DNA of 64,000 bases from JAXGZG01 sp050952065. GTDB taxonomy: Bacteria; Bacillota; Sulfobacillia; Fermentithermobacillales; Fermentithermobacillaceae. Position 1 is the first letter of the stretch. Each line of letters starts with the position of its first letter. Under the pieces are notes generated by a model that searched no databases, was not told the DNA's origin, and saw nothing but the letters and a program-made list of their open reading frames with translations. Of the stretch, positions 1 to 9,364 are shown in pieces. The stretch lies in contig JBMNKF010000009.1 of NCBI GenBank assembly GCA_050952065.1, forward strand, positions 1-64,000. The letters are read 5' to 3'. The position numbers were made by a program, and so were the translations under genes.

Positions 1-44
1 TGGAACTCGGATTGCCATTTCGCTGCGTTCGCACACCAATTCCT

Positions 45-3000
45 GCTGCAATTGTGCCACGCTTTTCAGCCATGGAAACCTACCAATTGGCGTCGGAGTA
101 TGCGGAGAACTTTGGTGCTGCAATTGTGCACGGCTTTTCAGCCATGGAAACCTGCCTGCTGATGTATCGCTCCGAAGGCTGCAGATGTGCTGCAATTGTG
201 CCACGGCTTTTCAGCCATGGAAACGTTAAATAAGTGCTTCGGAGAGTATCTTTGCGAGCTGCAATTGTGCCACGGCTTTTCAGCCATGGAAACCAGTCAC
301 GATAGGCTCGACACAGTTACCTGGGCGCACCCTCTAAGCTGCAATTGTGCCACGGCTTTTCAGCCATGGAAACGGTCCTGGGCGCGAGTGAGGAAGGTGC
401 CGTCGGATCTTGCACGCGCTGCAATTGTGCCACGGCTTTTCAGCCATGGAAACATGCCATGCGATGGACCTCGAGATGCGCCGCCAGGCCAAACAGGCTG
501 CAATTGTGCCACGGCTTTTCAGCCATGGAAACGGTAGCGGCAATCTGGGCCAAGAGGTGGAATCTGATGCCTGAATGGCTGCAATTGTGCCACGGCTTTT
601 CAGCCATGGAAACATGGTGCTCGCCGATACCGGCACGCATGATGACCAGCGGCAGCGCTGCAATTGTGCCACGGCTTTTCAGCCATGGAAACCCTTTGGG
701 AGGTGCATTGTCCGCGAGGCAGCAGTGGATACCGCCAGCTGCAATTGTGCCACGGCTTTTCAGCCATGGAAACGTCACGCGATGCCGGTCCGGCGTCTTG
801 CAATGAATGCTGCAATTGTGCCACGGCTTTTCAGCCATGGAAACTTATTGCTCCAGATCGTGGTTCCGTCCATTACCGCGCGCTGCAATTGTGCCACGGC
901 TTTTCAGCCATGGAAACCCGGCGCCTGGGAACGCACCTTCAACGCCGTATTGCGGAGCTGCAATTGTGCCACGGCTTTTCAGCCATGGAAACGTCCGATC
1001 AGCCATCGACGTTACTCCAGTCGTCGAGCTGCAATTGTGCCACGGCTTTTCAGCCATGGAAACCGTCGGCGCCGCTGATCTCTGCGACGGTAGCGGTCGC
1101 GTGCTGCAATTGTGCCACGGCTTTTCAGCCATGGAAACTTGTCAACGAGGACGTCGAAACAAAGCGCCGGGAGGTGGCTGCAATTGTGCCACGGCTTTTC
1201 AGCCATGGAAACTGATCAGCCGCTGGGTATGGGCGACCAAGGTCGACATGCTGCAATTGTGCCACGGCTTTTCAGCCATGGAAACTTTGCAGCACGAGGA
1301 CAGAGACCTGACACTCGGCGCTGTCGTGAGTTCATGCTGCTGGTAGGCCGGCTGCAATTGTGCCACGGCTTTTCAGCCATGGAAACTCCGGCCACATCGA
1401 GTAGTGCATAACCCCCTACGCTGGCTGCAATTGTGCCACGGCTTTTCAGCCATGGAAACTCCCCATTCGCTAGCGCATCCAACCACCGTGCCGCTTGCTG
1501 CAATTGTGCCACGGCTTTTCAGCCATGGAAACCAGACGGACGCTGTACGCGATGGATAGTAGTACGTACAGCTGCAATTGTGCCACGGCTTTTCAGCCAT
1601 GGAAACTCGTGCACGTAAGTAGTCGCCGCGCGAAGACTCGCGCCGCTGCAATTGTGCCACGGCTTTTCAGCCATGGAAACTTTTCGAGATGCCGCCGGAT
1701 CGGGGGAAGTTTAGAGCTGCAATTGTGCCACGGCTTTTCAGCCATGGAAACTCCACCTCGCAAGCAACCTATTCGCCCCCAGATTCAAGCTGCAATTGTG
1801 CCACGGCTTTTCAGCCATGGAAACCAGTTCAGCCCTTAACGCACAGTTCCCGCCTCTCCCATGCCGCTGCAATTGTGCCACGGCTTTTCAGCCATGGAAA
1901 CTTGTGGTTGAAAACGCCTGATGACACGTCTCTCACGATGCTGCAATTGTGCCACGGCTTTTCAGCCATGGAAACCCCTGTATCCCTACTCCAGAATCCT
2001 CGCCCTGGTCGCCGGCTGCAATTGTGCCACGGCTTTTCAGCCATGGAAACACGGGATGGAGGCGCATGCTTTGGTCGAGGCGTTCTGGCTGCAATTGTGC
2101 CACGGCTTTTCAGCCATGGAAACCCGGCTTGGCTCGGTAAGGCCTATCAGTCGTATCTATCGCTGCAATTGTGCCACGGCTTTTCAGCCATGGAAACGGT
2201 ACAACTATGGGGACACATACGGCAACTTGACCAAGGCTGCAATTGTGCCACGGCTTTTCAGCCATGGAAACTGCCGCCACGCGCGTCCCGCTCATACATC
2301 CTCTGAAGTTGCTGCAATTGTGCCACGGCTTTTCAGCCATGGAAACCGGCCGGCCGCGTGACGGCCATAGCGGAGACCTTGGCGCGCTGCAATTGTGCCA
2401 CGGCTTTTCAGCCATGGAAACCTGCATGCCAGGAATCATATCCGGCCGGTGACAGTGCTGCAATTGTGCCACGGCTTTTCAGCCATGGAAACGAGATTAA
2501 CGCTAAGATCTCAGCGCTGTAGCTTTGGGCGGCTGCAATTGTGCCACGGCTTTTCAGCCATGGAAACCCGCAATACCATGGCCACCATGCGAGTGGATGA
2601 CCAAGCTGCAATTGTGCCACGGCTTTTCAGCCATGGAAACCCGAAGTATGGACAGCGCCTGTAACGCCTCCGTCCTCGCTGCAATTGTGCCACGGCTTTT
2701 CAGCCATGGAAACATGAGCACCGGCGGGAAACCGCTTACGTGGACGCGCTGCAATTGTGCCACGGCTTTTCAGCCATGGAAACCATTGAGCTGACCTCTC
2801 GCTATCTATCAGAGGGTCAACCGCTGCAATTGTGCCACGGCTTTTCAGCCATGGAAACCTTGTTAGAATGACCGCAAACCTACTGAGAATCGCTGCAATT
2901 GTGCCACGGCTTTTCAGCCATGGAAACACGCAGCTATCCTGAGCGTAGGGGCAGGCGAAGTGACGGCTGCAATTGTGCCACGGCTTTTCAGCCATGGAAA

Positions 3001-4588
3001 CCCACAGGGCTTTTGGGTCTACTCGGTTTCCGAATGCTGCAATTGTGCCACGGCTTTTCAGCCATGGAAACGTGACTTTATCTAGCCGTCGAAGCCCTTC
3101 CGAGGTCACGAACGCTGCAATTGTGCCACGGCTTTTCAGCCATGGAAACGGGAAGGCATCCGAATTGATGTTGAATACTGCAAACGGCTGCAATTGTGCC
3201 ACGGCTTTTCAGCCATGGAAACTACCACGTCTGCGGCACGCTGCGAGTATCAACATGCACGCTGCAATTGTGCCACGGCTTTTCAGCCATGGAAACCTGC
3301 CGACGAGCCAGCAGTCCGACCACCAGCAGGAGCACGCTGCAATTGTGCCACGGCTTTTCAGCCATGGAAACTCGACGTCCAAAACGTTGCCATTCCCACT
3401 GGACAGGGCTGCAATTGTGCCACGGCTTTTCAGCCATGGAAACCTTCACGTTGGCGACACATCGATTGAGCAGTCTTGCGGGCTGCAATTGTGCCACGGC
3501 TTTTCAGCCATGGAAACGAGCGTGGCAGGGAGACGATACTACCATCACAGGAGCTGCAATTGTGCCACGGCTTTTCAGCCATGGAAACTTGCTGGGTCTT
3601 ACGACGCGGTTAGTCGAGAGATGGCTGCAATTGTGCCACGGCTTTTCAGCCATGGAAACCAGTTTAGCGATCCGGATCCGTACTCAGAGAAGGATGCTGC
3701 AATTGTGCCACGGCTTTTCAGCCATGGAAACCGGTTATGCAGGCGGTCCAGGTCAACTCTCGGAAGCCGCTGCAATTGTGCCACGGCTTTTCAGCCATGG
3801 AAACTGGTCCTGCAGGCGGTCGCTGCGCGTCTGCCGGTGGCTGCAATTGTGCCACGGCTTTTCAGCCATGGAAACTTCCTGACTTATTCCAGTTGTGGGC
3901 TACCTGCATTGTAGTGGCTGCAATTGTGCCACGGCTTTTCAGCCATGGAAACGGCCTCCGGCGTAGCGATTCGTAAACTGCTAGCGGCTGCAATTGTGCC
4001 ACGGCTTTTCAGCCATGGAAACATCCAATACATTGCCCGCAAGGGAGCAATAGCTCGCCAGCTGCAATTGTGCCACGGCTTTTCAGCCATGGAAACTGGA
4101 GTCGCTAAGATCCAGCTGCGTTCGGTCAGGCTGCTGCAATTGTGCCACGGCTTTTCAGCCATGGAAACACGGTACGGACGAGCGAGTCCTACATCGTCTG
4201 TCACTCGCTGCAATTGTGCCACGGCTTTTCAGCCATGGAAACCATAGGAATGATGCGCATCTACTGCGATGGTGGTTGGCTGCAATTGTGCCACGGCTTT
4301 TCAGCCATGGAAACCCGACGAGCCTGAATAAGTGACTATACCACCTAGTCGACCGGGCTGCAATTGTGCCACGGCTTTTCAGCCATGGAAACAGCGCCGG
4401 ACCGAAAGCAGGCTGGATACCGCGGCGGAAGCCTGCTGCAATTGTGCCACGGCTTTTCAGCCATGGAAACGGAGCAGGGCGCTTGCAGTGCGAGTGCTGC
4501 AATTGTGCCACGGCTTTTCAGCCATGGAAACGGGTAGTCCATAGGCCATACTGCTGCAATTGTGCCACGGCTTTTCAGCCATGGAAAC
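45..4588 (-). CRISPR. CRISPR array, 62 repeats / 61 spacers, type I-G associated
   Basis: I count 62 copies of a 36-nt repeat that on the plus strand begins GCTGCAATTG and ends CCATGGAAAC. Sixty copies look identical. The first two (45-79 and 117-151) are 35 nt, each with one base deleted. Spacers are mostly 33-42 nt, with a run of 43-45 nt at 294-737, one of 65 nt (1286-1350) and two very short ones next to the cas side (25 and 21 nt). Orientation is inferred as minus. Read that way the repeat forms an 8-bp stem, CCAUGGCU/AGCCGUGG, with one U-G wobble and a GAAA loop; on the plus strand that wobble becomes a C-A mismatch. Decayed repeats are normally leader-distal, and here they lie away from the cas genes, which agrees. 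Confidence 0.98.
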
Positions 4589-4815
4589 CGCTCTCGTATT
4601 ATGCCACGTTGAGCAGGCATGGAAGACTGATGTTTCGAACGGTTGACACAGAACTCACGGTTGTCAGCAGGTTTCGAAGATGACTATAGACATCCAGGCC
4701 CTCAAGCAGGCAAAGGAACCGGCGAGAGGGTGCGGGGGTTCTCGCACCACATATCTGCTCGTCCCAGTGTTGTCGCCAGTCTGCTCCGACCGTCAGCATG
4801 ACTTCACTCCTTGGC
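4589..4815 (-). promoter_or_regulatory. Probable CRISPR leader between cas2 and the array
   Basis: These 227 nt lie between the cas2 stop codon and the first leader-side repeat. No convincing coding frame is present. Read on the minus strand it would carry the array promoter and integration signals. A CATAAT-like -10 lies just before the first repeat (around 4600), without a convincing -35. The octamer GTTTCGAA occurs twice, at 4632-4639 and 4671-4678, on the plus strand, 39 nt apart. The assignment rests on position and on the inferred array direction. Confidence 0.65.
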
Positions 4816-5100
4816 TTACACAATCACGGGTTTCCGATCCGAAGTCAATAGTGTTCTGCCCAAGAACTCGAAACAGTCAGCGGCATCAGACGGCCCCAAG
4901 TCGATGACCATGACCAAGTCCTCCTTTTGGTTCATGGTCTCTAGCAGAGATTTTTGTAAGAGCACTCTTTCCTTTGCGTTTAGATCACACCTGAAGACCG
5001 ACAGCTGCAGACGGTCTCCAAAGCCCAATAGCTTCTTATGCATCTTGCGCAATCGCTTTGGGTCGCAGATATCATAGCTGACAATGTAACATCTCCTCAA
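4816..5100 (-). CDS. cas2: CRISPR-associated endonuclease Cas2
   Basis: A 94-residue protein of normal Cas2 length. The N-terminal beta strand YIVSYDI carries the conserved Asp of the ferredoxin-like Cas2 fold, followed by DPKRLRKMHK. Cas2 dimers scaffold Cas1 in the spacer-integration complex. The start is a TTG only 12 nt after the cas4-cas1 stop, so the two are probably co-translated. It is the last cas gene before the leader. The reading frame is intact. Confidence 0.93.
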   Translation of the reverse strand: MRRCYIVSYDICDPKRLRKMHKKLLGFGDRLQLSVFRCDLNAKERVLLQKSLLETMNQKEDLVMVIDLGPSDAADCFEFLGRTLLTSDRKPVIV

Positions 5101-5112
5101 CTCTGTTCGGCC

Positions 5113-6813
5113 TCACCTTGTCACGAACGGCACATATTCGGGGATTTCACCAGCGACTCGTCGCGCCAGTAACCTTGATTGGACTTCCATTACCCTGCGA
5201 TAGCTCACTGAGTAACCGAAGACGGGATGCTTGATCTCGGTTGCCAGTCGCCGTTCGTAGGCACGAATGACCGTCCGCCGGCCGGATGGTGTCAGCGCAC
5301 AAGATCTGCCTCGGACGATGAAATCATGAGGCGCGACTTCTCCGCTGTTTACTAGTGTGAGGACGACAGAGTCTCCGACAAGCGGCCTGAATTCTTCTGC
5401 CATGTCTAGTGCCAAAGCCGGTTTTCCGTATCTTGGTTTATGGAGAAATCCCATGAGTGGGTCAAAACCCACAGATAGGAGCGTAAGGTGAAGATCCTTG
5501 ACTATCAGCGAATACACAAAAGACAGGAGCGCATTGACAGGATCAGAAGGTGGTCGTCGGTTGCGGCTCCGAAAGTCGAAATCGGCTTCCATCCTTGGTT
5601 TTAGCATAGTGCCAAATCGCGAAAAGTAAGTTCGGGCGGCAGCTCCTTCTATGCCAAGCAGGGAATCGATGCTTGAGGCGCGTTTAGCCTGTGCGCCCAG
5701 TCTAGTTAGTTCTGCCAGGGCGGCTTTGTTAGGTTCGTTGGCGTTTCGTCGTAGGATCGTCCGCGCGTTTCTGATCTTTCCGCAAATGAATTCCGACGCC
5801 TGTCGAAGGCTCCACTTGTCGTCGGTGGCCAGGGCGAATTGTCTACGCCTCAGGTCTACGTTCTTATGTCCCAAACCTGTGTATACTCCGCTGAACCATC
5901 CGCCATAGGTGAAATACGACACCGGAATGCCCCGGTCTCCTAACTCTCTAAGCAGCTGAGTTGTAACCTGTACGTTCCCGAAGATATTGAGCTGGGAGAT
6001 GCCAAGGAGCCGAACCTCCTGTACTACCGCTCTCTCTTTCTTGACTTGGAGTATGTCTCCCTTCTTCGAAACCGTTGCTCCCTGGTCTTGGATGTAGACT
6101 GGCTGCATGTCGCTAAGCCCAGGCACAAGGCGTCTCACTTGTACCCTATCCGGGCGAGGAACGCTAGGTCTGGAAAGAAGGTTGATCTCGTCTGGCAGAC
6201 AGATCCCCGCTAGCGAGCACCCAAGGCATTTCCGGCTTTGTTCGAGCGGTGGTGGGATAGCTCCATTCTCGGCCATCTCTTTGAGTCGAGACAATGCGTC
6301 TAGCGTTGCGACCACCAACGCTTCGTCAAACTTGACTTCAATGCGTGTCTTGCTGCTTGAGTAGAAAATGACACCCGAAGTACACGAGTAACCGTTGTCG
6401 CGGAGGATCAGACCCTGGGCGCAAAGCTGAATCCGATCTTGCTCCCATGCATTTCCCGGCACATCAGGGACCTTACCCCTTTTGTAGTCGACCGGAACTA
6501 CGCAGTCCCCATGCGATTCTATTAGGTCAATTCGGGCTATAAGCCCGAGTTCCTCCGAAGACAGCATGACCGATCGTGCGTGAATGGCACCATCTTCAGG
6601 GCCGAGAGTTCCTGAGCTAGGGAGAGCGCCGGCTTCTTGATCCACCCTCCGGTGACGAAGGCTGCCGTCTAGAGTGTCAGCGCTCTCCTCGAACTCTCCT
6701 TGAACCCATTCAATGAACGCGATGCGGGGACAGTATACAAATTCGTTCAGGATCCTTGCAGGGACAAGCGGGAATCTTTCAATGGAAGTCTCCCTCGCCA
6801 TGCTTGCTTTCAT
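5113..6813 (-). CDS. cas4-cas1: Fused Cas4-Cas1 adaptation protein
   Basis: A two-domain adaptation protein of about 566 residues. The N-terminal Cas4 part (about 1-225) has the YCPR cysteine (about 28), the RecB-like nuclease motif PVDYKRG (about 108-114) and the C-terminal cluster cysteines in KCLGCSLAGIC (about 196, 199, 205), expected to hold an Fe-S cluster. The rest is Cas1, ending with the conserved GFLHKPRYGKPALALDMAEEFRP-type block split by its usual His and Asp ligands. Cas4 trims prespacers and selects the PAM end; Cas1 integrates them. The frame is open to 6876, but ATG at 6813 has AAAGGAAG 7 nt upstream and is preferred, so it overlaps the end of csb2 by 35 nt. The fusion is typical of type I-G. 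Confidence 0.95.
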   Translation of the reverse strand: MKASMARETSIERFPLVPARILNEFVYCPRIAFIEWVQGEFEESADTLDGSLRHRRVDQEAGALPSSGTLGPEDGAIHARSVMLSSEELGLIARIDLIESHGDCVVPVDYKRGKVPDVPGNAWEQDRIQLCAQGLILRDNGYSCTSGVIFYSSSKTRIEVKFDEALVVATLDALSRLKEMAENGAIPPPLEQSRKCLGCSLAGICLPDEINLLSRPSVPRPDRVQVRRLVPGLSDMQPVYIQDQGATVSKKGDILQVKKERAVVQEVRLLGISQLNIFGNVQVTTQLLRELGDRGIPVSYFTYGGWFSGVYTGLGHKNVDLRRRQFALATDDKWSLRQASEFICGKIRNARTILRRNANEPNKAALAELTRLGAQAKRASSIDSLLGIEGAAARTYFSRFGTMLKPRMEADFDFRSRNRRPPSDPVNALLSFVYSLIVKDLHLTLLSVGFDPLMGFLHKPRYGKPALALDMAEEFRPLVGDSVVLTLVNSGEVAPHDFIVRGRSCALTPSGRRTVIRAYERRLATEIKHPVFGYSVSYRRVMEVQSRLLARRVAGEIPEYVPFVTR

Positions 6814-8292
6814 CAGCCAACTTCCTTTGCTGCATGTACTCGGGTCTGAAGAGCCCCAACCCGTAGTGTGCCCCATAGCCTAAGGCCACGGGCCCACAAA
6901 CGTGCGATGCAAAGGTGATGCGAAAGCCACCTCCTATGCCAGCCGAGGATGGAGCCGAATAGCTTGACCGCTCACATCGAAAGTCAAGCCACGAGATACG
7001 TCGGTTATTCCCGCTTCGTAGCTCAGGAAGCCTGTCTATCCTAACTATGCGAGGCAGGCTCGAGTCACTGCCACACCGGTGCAGCCATTCACGAAGAATC
7101 TGGTCCTCCGGTCCGTCGACTTGGGTTCCGTCTGCTTTCAGCTTTGCCAAGCCGCTTCTGTACCGTTTTGGATGGCGGTGCATCACGAACGGAGTCGCGG
7201 AACGCCACGTGGTTGACCAGAGAAGGTAGTCACCTGCTCCATCATCCCCGGCTCTGCAGAACCCCAGGAGGAGCAATCGGATTTCCACCCCGTCTTTCAC
7301 CTTAAGCATGTTGGTGTTCGCCAGAGCCCTACAAACCTTATCGGCTCAAACCGGCAGGAATGTAAATAGTTAGGTGATCTAGACGTCCATCCCCATCTTC
7401 GTCAGTAGGAAGGAAATACGCATGTCGGTTTCCAGTTAGAGGCTTGGAGTCAGCGTCTCTCCCTGAGATAGAGCGGGCATATTTCGCCGTCATTGGCTCG
7501 CCCGTACTGAGCCATGATCGCCCTTCGTGCCAATTCTGCAATGTTCACTGTTGCAGTTACTAGAGGAAGCGGTACTGAATCTATGGCATATCTCGCCACC
7601 GTGAGTCTCTGACTTGACATGCTTGCGGCCACGGGTCTCCGGGGCAGGGGAGAGAGTGATTCTCGTTCCCGCGCATATAGGAGCCAAACGCTTCCAGGTG
7701 GTTCAAGACGTTTTTGCTTGTTTCTCATGATCAGTGTGTCGACCATGAGTTCCTCCAGAGTTGCATTCTCCTTTGGCGCGAGTACTCTCACCAAGTCCAT
7801 GTTAGCGGGGATTGGTTCATCTGGGCCCACCCAACGGCAATTGGGCTTTTCGCATGCATCTATCAGTTCTGCTCTACACCAAGACTCTGCCCTTCCGAAA
7901 TACGATAAGTTTGACAGTAGACTCTGTAAGAGAGTCTTGTCTTCTTGCTCCAGTTCCCCTTTCCACACGAAGTATACAGGGCTTTCGGGTGATACAGCGA
8001 TAAACGAGTCTAGTACCGGCCTTCTCTCACCTTCATAGAGTGGCATGTAGTGTCTGGTGTGGTTTGCCATCCCTCTTGGTAGATGAAAGTCCGGGGGAAC
8101 CGACAGATACGATACGAGTCTCTGAATACGATCATCTTCTACCTCTGGCATGGTCAGCTTCCATGATGCGATGAGACCCCGAAGCAGTCTCCACGGTGAT
8201 GGAGGCCACTCCGGTGCGCCCTCGTTTACGTGATGACCCCATGGGGTGGCGTGAAAGCGCCCGGCCGTAAACCGGACAGAGATGACTATCAT
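6779..8292 (-). pseudogene. csb2: Csb2 (Cas5-Cas6-like, GSU0054 family) with two frame disruptions
   Basis: The type I-G Cas5/Cas6-like subunit, expected to process crRNA and cap the Cascade backbone. Three reading frames together give a protein of about 504 residues, the usual family size. Frame 1 (8292 to about 7480) starts MIVISVRFTAGRFHATPWG after AAAGGGGGTG. Frame 2 (about 7490-7341) carries the conserved RHAYFLPTDEDGDGRLDHLT block. Frame 3 (about 7340-6779) has RLLLLGF and ends with ALGYGAHYGLGLF. Both shifts go in the same direction (+1 or -2). Homology-like sequence continues across each junction, so these are breaks in one gene, not separate genes. They may be real mutations or sequencing indels. 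Confidence 0.85.
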
Positions 8293-8308
8293 CGTGGCAC
8301 CCCCTTTA

Positions 8309-9340
8309 TCAATATGCGTTGTCTTTTTCTGCCTTCTTCGTTCTCTCTACCGCCAGTTGTTTTGCTTCTCCGGGTGACCACTCCAGGCTCGTGACGGCTG
8401 GCTTCGCAAAGAACTGTTCACATGCTTCTATGAGGCCAGGAAGCTGCGAGCATAGATCCTCCAAGGAGGGTAGCGTCAGCCCATATGGCTCGGTGAACAC
8501 GATATCGCCAGGCCTCTCGGGAATCAGATCGCATGCGGTCCTGAGCCTAAGCGTACCGTCCAAAAGGGCTCGGATTTTCCAGAGTGCTAAGCCCAGCAGT
8601 AGGTTCTCTCTAGGTTCACCCAGTCCGTAACTTCGTAGAGTGGAAAGGTCTATGGCGAAGTGGGCTCTGATCTTCGAAGCAACATACTCTGTTCTGTGAA
8701 AGGGTACGTTACCGTAGCCAGTCCTGGTGTCGCCTGAAGGGTTAACCCTGTCGTTCTTCACCCCGCCACTCTCCACTGGGTTGACGTTTTCTGCCTCGAT
8801 GAAAGCTGACAGAAGCCTGACGAAACGGTACCGACCACCGGCCAATTGTTTGCTGCCAGAGAGAAACAACCCGTGTAGCAGCGAGTTTGGATCATACTTG
8901 AAGATCACGCCAGAAGCTTTTCTAAGGTCGACTGCTTCGGGTTCGTCGCCTTTCTGATCTGATTCCAACTCAGACTTCAGCGTCTTGAGAAATGTCCCGC
9001 CTAGACTATCTAGGAAGTAGGGTGAGTTTAGTCGATGGGCCTCAAGGATCGAACTAGTCAGGAACTTGCCCGACGTTGAGGAGACCCTGACATACGGGAG
9101 TCCTTTCATCACGGGAACAAGGTCATTGGTCACGGGATCCCACGCAGTCATCTCCAGTCTGTTGGCCATGGACTGGGGGGACTCAACCAACAGCATTTCG
9201 GTCTGGTCGTGAGGACAGGTGTAGGTTGCTGCTCCGAGGTCTGGGAAACCCGTGGGCTGGAATCTATGACCTTGCACAGGTCGAAGATCCACACTTAGAA
9301 GAATCCGTGGTTTTCCACTGAACACGCCGAAATCCAACAT
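8309..9340 (-). CDS. csb1: Csb1 (Cas7 of type I-G, GSU0053 family)
   Basis: The repeated backbone subunit that coats crRNA in the type I-G Cascade. About 343 residues, full family length. The N-terminus carries the family signature VDLRPVQGHRFQPTGFPDLG followed by a segment holding the ESPQSMANRLE motif. The frame is open from GTG 9349, but the Shine-Dalgarno AAAGGTGA touches that GTG and is 9 nt from ATG 9340, so 9340 is preferred. It lies between csx17 and csb2 with short gaps (about 24 and 16 nt). The reading frame is intact. Confidence 0.92.
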   Translation of the reverse strand: MLDFGVFSGKPRILLSVDLRPVQGHRFQPTGFPDLGAATYTCPHDQTEMLLVESPQSMANRLEMTAWDPVTNDLVPVMKGLPYVRVSSTSGKFLTSSILEAHRLNSPYFLDSLGGTFLKTLKSELESDQKGDEPEAVDLRKASGVIFKYDPNSLLHGLFLSGSKQLAGGRYRFVRLLSAFIEAENVNPVESGGVKNDRVNPSGDTRTGYGNVPFHRTEYVASKIRAHFAIDLSTLRSYGLGEPRENLLLGLALWKIRALLDGTLRLRTACDLIPERPGDIVFTEPYGLTLPSLEDLCSQLPGLIEACEQFFAKPAVTSLEWSPGEAKQLAVERTKKAEKDNAY

Positions 9341-9364
9341 TCGTTTCACTCACCTTTCTTATCA

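Noticed and set aside
12..4620. Many overlapping open frames of 60-310 codons on both strands
   Set aside because: All consist of the translated CRISPR repeat (for example CHGFSAMET or FPWLKSRGTIAA) alternating with spacer translations. They are artefacts of a stop-free repeat.
7338..7541. Separate 67-residue gene inside csb2
   Set aside because: It contains the conserved central Csb2 block and joins sequence on both sides, so it is part of the broken csb2.
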